A DNA stretch of 40,657 nt from Acaryochloris sp. IP29b_bin.137 (GCF_028285745.1 NZ_JANQOP010000011.1:1-40657), one strand, 5' to 3'. Counted from the stretch's first letter, positions 17,948 to 26,983 are shown. Notes: a model not told the origin generated them from the letters alone. Numbers and translations: made by a program.

Positions 17948-19453
17948 ATGGCGTTACATTCCCAAAAATCAGATCAAGATGGACCCGAACCCCTGGAGCA
18001 GCAATCGCAGCAATTTCTGCAAGCAGCACTGCAGCATCTTGCAGATCATTCAGGAGATAGAGACGCTTTCTTTGCCTTTCTCACCGAACGGCAAGAAGAG
18101 CTAAACGAAACGCTTCTCCAAGTCCTCGAAAATAAGCTTTCACCCAATCCTCAGTCCATTCACCAGTCAACTTCTGAGAACGCCTGGGGATTTTGGCACT
18201 TCGGCTATTGGCTCGAACGATTTCCCCTAGGAATACGCTGGATCAATTTGGAATTAGCAATTGCAGCCTATCAAATTGCCCTACAGTCCTATTCCCAGCA
18301 ACAGTCTCCTCAAAATTGGGCTGCATTACAAAATAACTTGGCTATTGCTTACAGAAATCGCATCCGGGGTGATCGCGCCGATAATCTGGAACTTGCCATC
18401 CAAACCTACCAGCTTGCTTTGCAGGTCCGTACCCGAGAAGCCTTCCCTCAAGACTGGGCAATGACCCAAATGAATCTGGCTGGTGCCTACTACGATCGCA
18501 TCCGGGGGAATCGCGCCGAAAATCTGGAACTCGCCATCCAAACCTACCAGCTTGCTTTGCAGGTCCATACCCGAGAAGCCTTCCCTCAAAAATGGGCAAT
18601 GACCCAAATGAATCTGGCTGGTGCCTACTACGATCGCATCCGGGGCGATCGCGCCGAAAATCTGGAACTCGCCATCCAAACCTACCAGCTTGCTTTGCAG
18701 GTCCGTACCCGAGAAGCCTTCCCTCAAAAATGGGCAATGACCCAAGGCAATCTAGCAAGGGCATTTTACGACCGTTCTCGCTTAAATCACGATCCAAAAG
18801 ATCTAGATCAAGCGATTTCTCTTGTACAAACTGCCTTAGAGGTCGCCACACCAGGCAGCTATTACTTTATCAGTCACCAATATTTTCTCGGCAATGCCCT
18901 AGCCCATCGTTATGAGGAGCGCCAAATCCCAAACGACCTTGAGCAAGCTATCCAGGCCTATCGTATCGCCTATCAATTTCTTAGCCCCCAACATTACGAC
19001 CGACACGATTTCTGGCAAGCCATTCCCCAAACCCAAGCAATTTTGGGCAACCGCCTAGTCAAGGATGGACGTTGGCAGGAAGGACTCCAACTCCTGCTTA
19101 ATAGCCTCGAACAGCTGAGCCAAGAAGGCGACCCGCAAGCCCATGCTCATGCCCTCCTACAAACGGGGCAAGCCTATGAGCTACTGACAGATTGGGACAA
19201 TGCCCGTCTCTACTATCGAGATGCCCTCCGTCTATTTGAGCATCTCAAAGACCCACCCGGCATAGCCAAAAGTCGCGCAGGCTTAGGCGGTGTGTTGGTG
19301 TCTCAGGGACATTTAGAAAAAGGAATGATGGAACTATCAGCGGCTCGGGACATTTACAATCAGCTCAATCAAACGGATGACGTAACAGCAGTAGATCAGG
19401 TCTACCAAGCAGCCCAACGTGTCCTCCAGCAGCAAAGCGAGGTCCTTTTATGA
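17948..19453 (+). CDS. TPR repeat protein
   Basis: This 501-residue protein has tandem TPR-like repeats from about residue 100 onward. Each 46-residue unit begins L-E-L-A-I-x-x-Y-Q-x-A-L and ends with A-x-x-x-R-I-R-G-D-R-A-x-N, a type common in cyanobacterial CHAT- or NTPase-associated proteins. Units 2-4 are nearly identical; further degenerate units follow to about residue 480. The N-terminal 80 residues are helical and Gln-rich. No CHAT protease, kinase or nuclease domain is present, so this looks like a scaffold. Its stop overlaps the start of the P-loop gene by four bases (ATGA), arguing that the two act together. Confidence 0.88.
   Translation: MALHSQKSDQDGPEPLEQQSQQFLQAALQHLADHSGDRDAFFAFLTERQEELNETLLQVLENKLSPNPQSIHQSTSENAWGFWHFGYWLERFPLGIRWINLELAIAAYQIALQSYSQQQSPQNWAALQNNLAIAYRNRIRGDRADNLELAIQTYQLALQVRTREAFPQDWAMTQMNLAGAYYDRIRGNRAENLELAIQTYQLALQVHTREAFPQKWAMTQMNLAGAYYDRIRGDRAENLELAIQTYQLALQVRTREAFPQKWAMTQGNLARAFYDRSRLNHDPKDLDQAISLVQTALEVATPGSYYFISHQYFLGNALAHRYEERQIPNDLEQAIQAYRIAYQFLSPQHYDRHDFWQAIPQTQAILGNRLVKDGRWQEGLQLLLNSLEQLSQEGDPQAHAHALLQTGQAYELLTDWDNARLYYRDALRLFEHLKDPPGIAKSRAGLGGVLVSQGHLEKGMMELSAARDIYNQLNQTDDVTAVDQVYQAAQRVLQQQSEVLL
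18386..18799 (+). repeat. Three tandem 138-bp repeats within the TPR gene
   Basis: The units start at 18386, 18524 and 18662, exactly 138 bp (46 codons) apart, and are nearly identical at the DNA level; a more diverged copy begins at 18248. Their high DNA identity, well beyond what the protein needs, suggests recent duplication or gene conversion, and makes the region prone to copy-number change. Confidence 0.93.
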
Positions 19454-20703
19454 CCAGTGCCGACGAACTATTTCAACAGGCAGCCAATAACTACCAGCGT
19501 CTAGGAATCGAGCATAGCCCCTTTACTGAAAGTCCAACGGGGCTACAAAGCCAAACCTTGCAACAGGTTTTTACCGGACGGACAAATGAACTTAAACAAG
19601 TCTTTAACCAATTCCAAAGTCGCGAGCGTCGTCGCATTTTGGTATTTGGTCGAATCGGCATTGGCAAAAGTGCTTTTTTACTGGAAGTATTGGGCACCTT
19701 ACAGCGGCAATTACCGGAAATGCTGAGCACCTATATTTCCCTGCCCGCCGATCTCGACCTCGCCACCACCGCTCTAATTGCCCTGGCCCGAGCCATGCCG
19801 GATGATGACTGGGCACAGCAACAGCTTTATCAGATGGGCATTCCTACTGCCAAAACCTTAAAAGAGCGGAGTGCTGAAGTAAGTGGTAGCCTAGGCATTG
19901 GCGGCAAACTCAGCGAAAAAGATCTGCCCATTATCAAACCCCAATATCCCACCGTCAGCTTGGAAACCTTGCTTGAACGCGCTCAACAGCACTATCCTCG
20001 CGGCGTCCTGATTGCCATTGATGACTTAGACAAGCAAAATCCTCGCCGCGTCCGAGATTTAATGCATGATGCCCAAGGTATGCTGAAAGGCCCCGCCTGG
20101 TTTATGCTTACTGGCCATCCCTACGGTATGACGGGCGATCTACTCACCAGTGAACGCGGTCTATTCGACCTGCAGATAGAGCTGCAAGAATTGGACCATC
20201 CCACCACCTACCAAATGTTGATCAACTACCTCAACAGCGTTCGCATCGGTACAAAATATGATGATGTCGCCGATCCCCGCTCCGTATTACCCTTTAGCCC
20301 AGAAGCAGCCCAGAAATTTTGCCAAGCCTCCCTCGGCAAACCCCGGCTATTCAATCGATTGGGCAATATCGTCTTATCAACAGCAGCTAATCTCGAAGCT
20401 CAGCAAATTGATCTAGACATACTCGACGCTGGGCTGAAAGAAGCCAGACCCGCTTTGCTCCAGCAAGCCGCCCTCAGTGCCCAAGAAGAGCGCGTCAGAA
20501 TGCTACTTGAACAACGAGGCAGCTTAGGGGATGACACCATCTCTCTAGAAGATTTACAGCAACTAGGTTTCCGCAGCTACAGCGAGATCTTCCCGATTCT
20601 GGAGCGATTGGAAGCCGCAGACCTCGCCCATCAATTGCCCCAAGCAGACGCAACAGTTTTCGAATCCATCCCCCTTCCCCCCGCAGAAGACCCACCTCAA
20701 TAG
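19450..20703 (+). CDS. P-loop ATPase (AAA/STAND-like), partner of the TPR protein
   Basis: The 417-residue protein has an ORC/STAND-style FTGRTNEL segment at about 41-48, Walker A GRIGIGKS (67-74), Walker B VLIAIDDLD (about 186-194) and a sensor-like FMLTGHPYG. The C-terminal third (about 330-400) contains a likely winged-helix segment (LQQLGFRSYSEIFPILERLE). It should bind ATP and may switch states on a signal. The ATG at 19450 overlaps the TPR stop, so translation is probably coupled. There is no obvious effector domain. It differs from typical STAND proteins because the TPR part is a separate polypeptide. Family assignment is moderate. Confidence 0.75.
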   Translation: MTSADELFQQAANNYQRLGIEHSPFTESPTGLQSQTLQQVFTGRTNELKQVFNQFQSRERRRILVFGRIGIGKSAFLLEVLGTLQRQLPEMLSTYISLPADLDLATTALIALARAMPDDDWAQQQLYQMGIPTAKTLKERSAEVSGSLGIGGKLSEKDLPIIKPQYPTVSLETLLERAQQHYPRGVLIAIDDLDKQNPRRVRDLMHDAQGMLKGPAWFMLTGHPYGMTGDLLTSERGLFDLQIELQELDHPTTYQMLINYLNSVRIGTKYDDVADPRSVLPFSPEAAQKFCQASLGKPRLFNRLGNIVLSTAANLEAQQIDLDILDAGLKEARPALLQQAALSAQEERVRMLLEQRGSLGDDTISLEDLQQLGFRSYSEIFPILERLEAADLAHQLPQADATVFESIPLPPAEDPPQ

Positions 20704-20714
20704 AGATGCAGACT

Positions 20715-22331
20715 CTAACGTGCTTTATCTCCCACCTTGATAAAGTCCAGTAATGCCCGGTATTTAGGTGCGGTTTCCAAAGGTTGATCTTGATATTCCA
20801 ACGCCCCCCAACTACCAAAACGGGTATAGGGCGAAACATCGACAAAATGACATAATAATCCCCCACCTGCCTCCTTCCATTGATTGAGATATTGCTGATA
20901 CAGCGATGCCATGCGCGGATGACGATTAAGGGACGTAAAAAGCTGAGTGATCTTTTCTTCATGCTCCTGATCAAAGGCCGCACTGGTTAAATGCTGTCCT
21001 CCCTCATAGGCAATTAAATCCAAGCCAAACTCATCTCGAATGCGGGTATAGTTCTCCCGAATAAACGGCCCATAGGATTTAATTTCCGCCTCCATCTTTT
21101 GCCAAATTTCGGCTTCAGAGCTCTTAAGCAACCGGGGTAAGTTCTCCAAATAATCCCATTCCCCACTGAAGTAGGGGGCAATGGCATAGACATCTGCTGA
21201 TTTGTAAGCATCCTTCCAAGTCAACACCTGCTCCGCAGTCCAGGGGTTGACATACTGAGACGCCAATACCCTGACGATGTGATCTCGACCGCCAAACACG
21301 GATTCCCAAATGTTGAAAATCTCAACCGATCGCTGAGCGTAATAACGCAGGCTCGCTTGATAGGGATCATCCGACAGCCCCGATGCTAACCCTTGGGCCT
21401 TAGCATATTGATGTTGGCTAAAATCAGGCGCCCCATTCCATACCTCATTGGAGTACTCCACATAGACTTTCAGGCCAGGATCCAAGCGATCGCGAACCAT
21501 CGTGGCAAACCGACGAACATAATCATCCGAGGCCTTATGGGGCAGCGTAAACCAAGGATTAGCTTGCAGCGTGTTCGCCAGCTCTATCAAGTACTCTAGC
21601 GCCACCCCCTTATTGGCAGCTTGGGTCGCATCGGTCACCTGCGGGCGATCGCCCCATTCTTGAAGGTCAGAGCCATTGGTTTCCATCCAATTCATAAAGC
21701 GTAGGGTCTTAAAGGGCCGCAAACGCTCCAAAAACAGAGGATGAAACAGTTGTTGCGAATCGGCATTCTCCAGTCCCGGCAGGATTAAGCGAAGATTACG
21801 AATCGGATTTTGGGGATTGGTCTGACTAATTTTCAACCAAATTCCGGTATCCATCGGCGTTATGTCCAGCAGCATCCGTCCGGGCTGCTGATTCACAATC
21901 TGGGCACTGTCAAAGGTAAAGCTGATCTCCCCCTCTCCCTCATAGAGGAGGGTATATCGGCCCGCAGGATAATGACCTCGACCGTTATCGAACATAATCG
22001 TCTCTGCAAACTGCCCCGGTTCAAGGGCCGCGATCCATCCTTCCGGCGTCAGCTTCAGGGGGCCACCCTCGCCAAACGCAGCCCCTGCGCGCCCTGAGAT
22101 CCACGGGCGGGACAGCTTCATGGCATCGACAAAAGGCCATTGAGAGGTATAGCTCACCACCTGGCCCAAGTTCATACCAAGTTGTGGATAAAGAGGCGCT
22201 TGGGTAGCCTGGGTAGGAGGGGTCGGAGACTGATTAAATCCGACAATGCACAACCCCAGCATCGAGATAAATAGCACGATCAGGATCCCTTCACGGAAAT
22301 ATCGAAATGGGTGGCGTCGTCTGGAACTCAT
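20715..22331 (-). CDS. Membrane-anchored glycoside-hydrolase-like protein
   Basis: The 538-residue protein has a basic N-terminus and one membrane segment (about 14-32), so it is probably anchored with the bulk outside. Residues about 45-190 look beta-rich and the rest resembles a TIM-barrel of the GH-A clan. VEYSNEVWN (291-299) offers the Asn-Glu pair (Asn295-Glu296) typical of the acid/base, and IAYEGGQ has Glu443 in the position expected for the nucleophile. Similar proteins are sometimes annotated cellulose-binding, but the substrate is unknown. It is convergent with the P-loop gene (12 nt gap) and divergent from the O-antigen ligase-like gene. Confidence 0.65.
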   Translation of the reverse strand: MSSRRRHPFRYFREGILIVLFISMLGLCIVGFNQSPTPPTQATQAPLYPQLGMNLGQVVSYTSQWPFVDAMKLSRPWISGRAGAAFGEGGPLKLTPEGWIAALEPGQFAETIMFDNGRGHYPAGRYTLLYEGEGEISFTFDSAQIVNQQPGRMLLDITPMDTGIWLKISQTNPQNPIRNLRLILPGLENADSQQLFHPLFLERLRPFKTLRFMNWMETNGSDLQEWGDRPQVTDATQAANKGVALEYLIELANTLQANPWFTLPHKASDDYVRRFATMVRDRLDPGLKVYVEYSNEVWNGAPDFSQHQYAKAQGLASGLSDDPYQASLRYYAQRSVEIFNIWESVFGGRDHIVRVLASQYVNPWTAEQVLTWKDAYKSADVYAIAPYFSGEWDYLENLPRLLKSSEAEIWQKMEAEIKSYGPFIRENYTRIRDEFGLDLIAYEGGQHLTSAAFDQEHEEKITQLFTSLNRHPRMASLYQQYLNQWKEAGGGLLCHFVDVSPYTRFGSWGALEYQDQPLETAPKYRALLDFIKVGDKAR

Positions 22332-22444
22332 CTCAATCCAACTCCCTCAACCTTGCCCTTTACTTCAGAATGACCATCAGCCGATTTGCAGCATCCCTCT
22401 CTAGCTTAGTGACTCTACCCACCCTCAGCCCCCATCCTTAGCCT

Positions 22445-23815
22445 ATGAACCTTCTTGTGTTACTTGTGATGCTTGGCTGGATTCCGTTTGTTCTCTATCT
22501 ATTCAAGCAGCTCCCCGTCCAGCGGGCCTTAGTCCTCAGCTTTATTGGCGCTTGGCTTTTCCTACCTCAAGTCAGTTTTCCCCTGCCGGGATTACCTGAT
22601 TTAACTAAGATGGCGGCAACCTGCTATGGCATCGTCCTAGCCACCTTTATTTTCGATGCCAAGCGGTTTCGGCGATTCCAATGGAGCTGGATTGATCTGC
22701 CGATGGTGATCTGGTGTCTCTGTCCGCTGGCATCGTCTTTAACCAATGGCCTAGGGCTCTACGATGGCCTCGCTCAAGCCCTCAACCAAACCGTCACTTG
22801 GGGATTTCCCTATTTTTTAGGGCGACTGTATCTGGGGAATCTCGGGGGGCTTAAGCAGCTCGCTATTGGCATGATCATCGGCGGCATTCTCTACGTTCCC
22901 TTATGCTTGCTGGAAGTCCGATTAAGTCCACAACTTCACCGCTGGATTTATGGCTACCATGCCCATTCCTTTGAGCAAACGATGCGCCTCGGAGGGTTTA
23001 GACCCACAGTGTTTATGGAGCATGGGTTGATGGTTGGGGTTTGGATGATGAGCGCGACGTTAATGGCCATTTGGCTCTGGCGAGCCGGGACCCTCACCCA
23101 ACTCTGGAATATCTCGATGATCTGGTGGATCCTGGCACTGGGAGTCACTTTTATCCTCGTCAAGTCCACGGGAGCTTATGCTCTGTTACTGATCAGCTTG
23201 GTTTTGCTGTTTGCCGTTTCGTGGATGCGTTCCAGCCTTGCGATTTGGCTGATTGCGGTCTTGATGGCGGGATATCTAACCGTAAGTTCGACCGGGTTAC
23301 TCACCCCCACCTATACTCGCCCGTTAATCGCCACCGCTAGTCAAATCACGGGTCCTGAACGAGCAGCATCTTTGAGTTTCCGATTGCAAAATGAACGACT
23401 GCTCTCTGCCAAAGCCCGAGTCAGGCCAGTTTTCGGCTGGGGAGGCTGGGGCAGAGCCCGAGTCTATGACCAACAAGGTCGAGATATCTCTGTGACAGAC
23501 AGCCTGTGGATCATCGCCTTTGGCAATCATGGATTAGTAGGGTTAATCAGTTTAATGACCACCCTTGTCCTGCCCATTCTTATTTTGGTCAGACGGATTC
23601 CGGTTGGGAATTGGACCCATCCAGCCGCAGCCCCCGTAGCCGCCTTATCAGTCGCTGTGATTATCTATGGGCTGGACTGCCTCGTGAACGCCATGGTCAA
23701 TCCAGTCTTTGCCCTGGCAGCGGGAGGACTGTCGGGGTTAGCGGTCAAAAAGGTGAACGTCCCTCGTTTAGTCCGTCCCAAGCGAAAACGGCCTCGGCAA
23801 ATCCCCAAAACCTAA
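22445..23815 (+). CDS. O-antigen ligase/polymerase-like membrane protein
   Basis: The 456-residue polytopic protein has about ten hydrophobic segments and a large loop in the C-terminal half (about 290-355) with the FGWGGWGRARVYDQQGRDISV region. That layout is typical of the Wzy/WaaL O-antigen ligase fold that polymerises or transfers surface polysaccharide. The C-terminal tail is strongly basic (RPKRKRPRQIPKT). Substrate and direction cannot be inferred from sequence. It lies divergent from the glycosidase-like gene (about 110 nt between starts), so a shared regulatory region is likely. It overlaps the convergent DUF2470 gene by 4 nt. Confidence 0.8.
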   Translation: MNLLVLLVMLGWIPFVLYLFKQLPVQRALVLSFIGAWLFLPQVSFPLPGLPDLTKMAATCYGIVLATFIFDAKRFRRFQWSWIDLPMVIWCLCPLASSLTNGLGLYDGLAQALNQTVTWGFPYFLGRLYLGNLGGLKQLAIGMIIGGILYVPLCLLEVRLSPQLHRWIYGYHAHSFEQTMRLGGFRPTVFMEHGLMVGVWMMSATLMAIWLWRAGTLTQLWNISMIWWILALGVTFILVKSTGAYALLLISLVLLFAVSWMRSSLAIWLIAVLMAGYLTVSSTGLLTPTYTRPLIATASQITGPERAASLSFRLQNERLLSAKARVRPVFGWGGWGRARVYDQQGRDISVTDSLWIIAFGNHGLVGLISLMTTLVLPILILVRRIPVGNWTHPAAAPVAALSVAVIIYGLDCLVNAMVNPVFALAAGGLSGLAVKKVNVPRLVRPKRKRPRQIPKT

Positions 23816-24096
23816 GCCATTTGGGTTCGGGCTGTTTTCACCATTGCGATCATCGTTTGATGGGCATCTTCAGAATCTTGGAGGATGTGGTCAAAAGCAA
23901 TGCGAACGGTGGTCTTTCCACTTTCAGCGTCCACAGATAAGTCCATACCTTCTGGATCAACTTTGACGAGCTGGGCGGCTTCTGCCTCGGCGACTTTGCC
24001 ATAGGCTTTGGCATAGAGGAGGACTGCATCCGCATGGTCTTCATTCATATGTTTGCAGATGCGATCGCTAATTTCAGGTGTAATGGTATCAGCCAT
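23812..24096 (-). CDS. DUF2470-domain protein
   Basis: From ATG 24096 the product is 94 residues. The core is HMNEDHADAVLLYAKAYG, the DUF2470 signature that in longer proteins is found with the HugZ-like heme-degradation fold. Here it stands alone. Function unknown; a redox or heme-related role is inferred only from the family. The frame opens upstream to 24150, but the extra 18 residues are not family-like and a GA-rich stretch (GAAAAGATA) precedes ATG 24096. Confidence 0.8.
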   Translation of the reverse strand: MADTITPEISDRICKHMNEDHADAVLLYAKAYGKVAEAEAAQLVKVDPEGMDLSVDAESGKTTVRIAFDHILQDSEDAHQTMIAMVKTARTQMA

Positions 24097-24280
24097 AAAT
24101 TTATCTTTTCGGTATTGGGTTGCCAGGAGCCAAACTGTTGGAGTCAGCACAGGGATAATCTTTCTGAATAATTCTTCAGAAATTACTGTGAGCTTGAGCT
24201 TCTACTATTTAGTTTAGGATCAGTTGCGGTGGGCTGGTTCCAAAGAGAATTTGAAGATACGGGTAGGGTCAATGCGGCCC

Positions 24281-24370
24281 TCACCACCGATCAGGTTGAT
24301 TGTCCTGCAACCAGTCCTCAAGATCGGCAGGTTCAGTAAAATCAAGCAAGACCTCACCGAGAGTACCTAA
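24281..24370 (-). pseudogene. Possible fragment of a DUF4351 (Rpn-type) protein
   Basis: Between the DUF2470 gene and the next gene the minus strand encodes LGEVLLDFTEPADLEDWLQ and ends at the TGA at 24281. This resembles the end of DUF4351, the C-terminal domain of Rpn/PD-(D/E)XK recombination-promoting nucleases. An in-frame stop lies just upstream (24371-24373). The same DNA in another frame also reads as a plausible tail (about GGEGRIDPTRIFKFSLEP), so the assignment is uncertain. Otherwise the 24097-24520 gap holds no gene I can support. Confidence 0.35.
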
Positions 24371-24520
24371 TCATCAGTCCGCGATGGTGCAGGACGGTAT
24401 GATAAGCCTCCTTGCAGACTGTTTATTTTGATTACACCCTAGAATTGATTGGCGGTTCGAATGGTTGGTTAGCGCTTAAGCTAGTGAGGGCAAAACTAGT
24501 GAAGTGTTAGAGGAGAGGCA

Positions 24521-25099
24521 ATGTCTTACTTGAAGATCAAATGTAGGATTGCTGGTTATATGGGTGCGATCGCAACCGCCTTAGCCCTATTCGCAGCGCC
24601 CCTATCCGCCAACGAACTCACCCAGGTATTAGCGGATACCCCGATGAAGTTACAGCTCAAGACCCTCAACAATAGCTGGCAACGGTTGAGTTTGAATCAA
24701 GACACGCTAGGACCCGCCATGCTGTTTGGGATATCTGGTTTGTTCCAATCCGCCTTGAGAACCAATATCTACTACACCCAAGGCCAAACGATCACGCTAG
24801 GGAAACAGAAGTACCTGGTGGTATATCGCCCGGAAGGCAGCAGCTTAACGCTGACAGAACTGATTAAAAGCGGTCGCAATACCTCTCCAGACGCTCTGAT
24901 CAAAGCCCTCACTCCTGATACTGGGTTGGTTTTGTCTTTGATCAACCTTGCTAAGATTGACAGCCTTCAGGATATTCAACCCTTTGACCTCCAACAAGAA
25001 ATTAGGGAATCGAAGCAAGCCATGCCCCAGGATTCAGGTGCCACCGAGAAATCTAACGCCTCTCCCCAACCCGTTGATCCTGTACGTCAGTCAAAGTAA
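24521..25099 (+). CDS. Secreted protein of unknown function
   Basis: This 192-residue protein has a signal peptide (about 1-30; a basic start, a hydrophobic AIATALALFA core and APLSANE at the likely cleavage region). Mature sequence contains KQKYLVVYRPEGSSLTL and a Gln/Ser/Pro-rich C-terminus. A good ribosome binding site (GAGGAGAGGCA) precedes ATG 24521. I do not recognise the family. It faces the FemAB-like gene in the same direction with about 70 nt between them. Confidence 0.7.
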   Translation: MSYLKIKCRIAGYMGAIATALALFAAPLSANELTQVLADTPMKLQLKTLNNSWQRLSLNQDTLGPAMLFGISGLFQSALRTNIYYTQGQTITLGKQKYLVVYRPEGSSLTLTELIKSGRNTSPDALIKALTPDTGLVLSLINLAKIDSLQDIQPFDLQQEIRESKQAMPQDSGATEKSNASPQPVDPVRQSK

Positions 25100-25168
25100 T
25101 CGACGACTAGAGACCATACCCTAATTGAGCGGTTTCTATTACCTTAGAAACAGTTCATTTTTTCGGCT

Positions 25169-26350
25169 ATGGTAACCCAACCCCAACCTCGCTACTCCGT
25201 TCAGTGGTTTGAGCAGATTGGACAGATTCCGCAGCAGGCTTGGGATGATTTGGCGGTCCCCCTAAAAACGCCTTTTTTAGAGTGGCACTGGCTGAATAAT
25301 TTAGAGACGTCGGGAAGTGCGATCGCACGCAAGGGGTGGTTACCGCAACACCTAACCATTTGGCGGGATCAAACCCTAGTAGCTGCCGCTCCGCTCTATG
25401 TCAAAGGTCATAGCTATGGCGAGTTTGTGTTTGATCACCAGTGGGCGGATGTGGCCTACCGCATGGGAATTGAGTATTATCCCAAGCTCTTGGGGATGAC
25501 GCCCTTTACCCCTGCGGAGGGTTATCGATTTTTAATTGCCCCCGATGAAGATGAGGATATGCTGACGGGGTTGATGGTCCAGGTCATCGATGGCTTTTGT
25601 GCTCAGAATAACTTATCAGGTTGCCACTTCCTGTTTGTTGATCCAGATTGGCAGCCCGTGATTGAACAGCACGGTTTTAAGGGCTGGCTGCATCACAGCT
25701 ATATCTGGCAGAACGAAGGTTTTTCAACGTTTGATCATTATCTGGAGGCGTTTAACGCCAATCAACGTCGCAATATCAAGCGGGAACGGAAGAGTGTTAC
25801 CAAAGCGGGTCTAGAACTCCACACGTATCAAGGGGAAGAGATTCCTGACTTCCTCTATGGTCGAATGCATCATTATTACCAGGATACTTGCGACAAGTTT
25901 ATGTGGGGTAGCAAGTATCTGACCCGGCGTTTTTTTCTAGATCTGCAATCGACCTATGCTCATCGAGTGATGTTTGTGGCCGCCTATCCAGCGGGGAATA
26001 CGCAACAACCGGTCGGCATGTCTTTTTGCCTACGAAAAGGTGAGCAACTCTATGGCCGCTATTGGGGCAGCGATCAGGAGTTCGACTGTTTACATTTTGA
26101 GGCTTGCTATTATTCACCCATTGAATGGGCAGTGGCTCAAGGGATTCAGCGGTTTGATCCTGGGGCAGGGGGGCGACATAAGAAGAGACGGGGGTTTCGA
26201 GCAACGCCAAACTACAGTTTGCACCGATTTTATGCCCCTCGCCTTCAGCAAATTTTTCATCACTATATTGATGAAATCAATGAGGATGAGCAGCGGGAGA
26301 TCGATGGTATCAATCAAGCATTGCCGTTCAAGAAAAACACTAAATCCTGA
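25169..26350 (+). CDS. FemAB/DUF482-like acyltransferase
   Basis: The 393-residue protein resembles the FemAB-like GNAT-fold family (DUF482, also called peptidoglycan biosynthesis/recognition). Seen features include FLEWHWLNNLE near the start, PLYVKGHSYGEFVFD, ANQRRNIKRERKSV around the middle, and a second half with MSFCLRKGEQLYGRYWG and FDPGAGGRHKKRRGF. Family members are thought to transfer amino acids or acyl groups, but the substrate here is unknown. A DNA-binding or membrane region is not seen. Immediately downstream the sequence breaks into transposase debris. Confidence 0.82.
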   Translation: MVTQPQPRYSVQWFEQIGQIPQQAWDDLAVPLKTPFLEWHWLNNLETSGSAIARKGWLPQHLTIWRDQTLVAAAPLYVKGHSYGEFVFDHQWADVAYRMGIEYYPKLLGMTPFTPAEGYRFLIAPDEDEDMLTGLMVQVIDGFCAQNNLSGCHFLFVDPDWQPVIEQHGFKGWLHHSYIWQNEGFSTFDHYLEAFNANQRRNIKRERKSVTKAGLELHTYQGEEIPDFLYGRMHHYYQDTCDKFMWGSKYLTRRFFLDLQSTYAHRVMFVAAYPAGNTQQPVGMSFCLRKGEQLYGRYWGSDQEFDCLHFEACYYSPIEWAVAQGIQRFDPGAGGRHKKRRGFRATPNYSLHRFYAPRLQQIFHHYIDEINEDEQREIDGINQALPFKKNTKS

Positions 26351-26791
26351 TGGAAGCCTGGATTATTCATGAGCCCTTTGAGTTTTTCCGCAACATTCGG
26401 AAGCGTGGTAAAGGGCTAATTTCAGCTCTTTTAAAGTGTCTTCTCAAGTAGCTCCCTGGAATCCATAAAAAGCGTAATCGAAAACATGGATTTACCAATA
26501 TGACTCAGGCGAAGCGACGCCGTGAAGAACCGCTAGCGGTTCTGATAGATGTTTTGAGAATGAAATAGTCCTGGTCGGGAAGACCAGTAAGTTCTGTCCG
26601 TCTAACTGTTTTTTTGAGTATTGAAACTTAAGAAATTAGGGGAGGGAACAATGGTCTCCTAATCAAACCACAGTGCAAGTGAGGATTTTAATTTAGAGCA
26701 TCTGCTCCCTCAATTTTCATCATACCCAAATATTCACTGATTAATATCAATCTATTTTTTTTGCAAAAAAGCGCGCTCAGAATCGTAAGCG
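26351..26791 (+). other. Intergenic region with palindromes and hairpins
   Basis: This gene-free stretch holds a perfect 18-bp palindrome (AGAACCGCTAGCGGTTCT, 26526-26543) and a perfect 6-bp hairpin (CTGGTC/GACCAG, 26571-26587), with a run of seven T about 20 nt further on (26609-26616) that could be a weak terminator. Part of it (26549-26573) resembles 31030-31054. I see no gene. Confidence 0.55.
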
Positions 26792-26983
26792 CTACGCAGC
26801 CTGAATAACGCTGTGCCATTGCAATTGCTTGAGTATCCCTTGCTGCGTATCTACCCAGCCCTTTTGCTTTTGCTCATCCTCAAAGGCCTGTCTCGCCACA
26901 TTCCACAGGTATTCACTGAAATGGAAGAAATCGAGAATTTGAATCGCGTTAGGAAATAAGAGGGCTGCCATTAGCTCCAAGCG
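26792..26983 (-). mobile_element. ISKra4-like transposase fragment
   Basis: The minus-strand frame encodes ELMAALLFPNAIQILDFFHF followed by a SEYLWNVARQAF segment; this matches my memory of cyanobacterial ISKra4-family transposases (PHAIQILDFFHVSEYLW). Only about 62 residues remain; it breaks at about 26983, where a different transposase fragment begins on the other strand. No terminal repeats were found. It is non-functional. Confidence 0.7.

Noticed and set aside
18326..18851. Long minus-strand frames with repeated sequence
   Set aside because: They are shadows of the 138-bp repeats in the plus-strand TPR gene.
23506..23940. 144-codon plus-strand frame
   Set aside because: It lies over the end of the O-antigen ligase-like gene and the DUF2470 gene in other frames.
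24454..24462. GGTTCGAAT, as in the T-arm of tRNAs
   Set aside because: No acceptor stem, anticodon arm or cloverleaf can be found around it.
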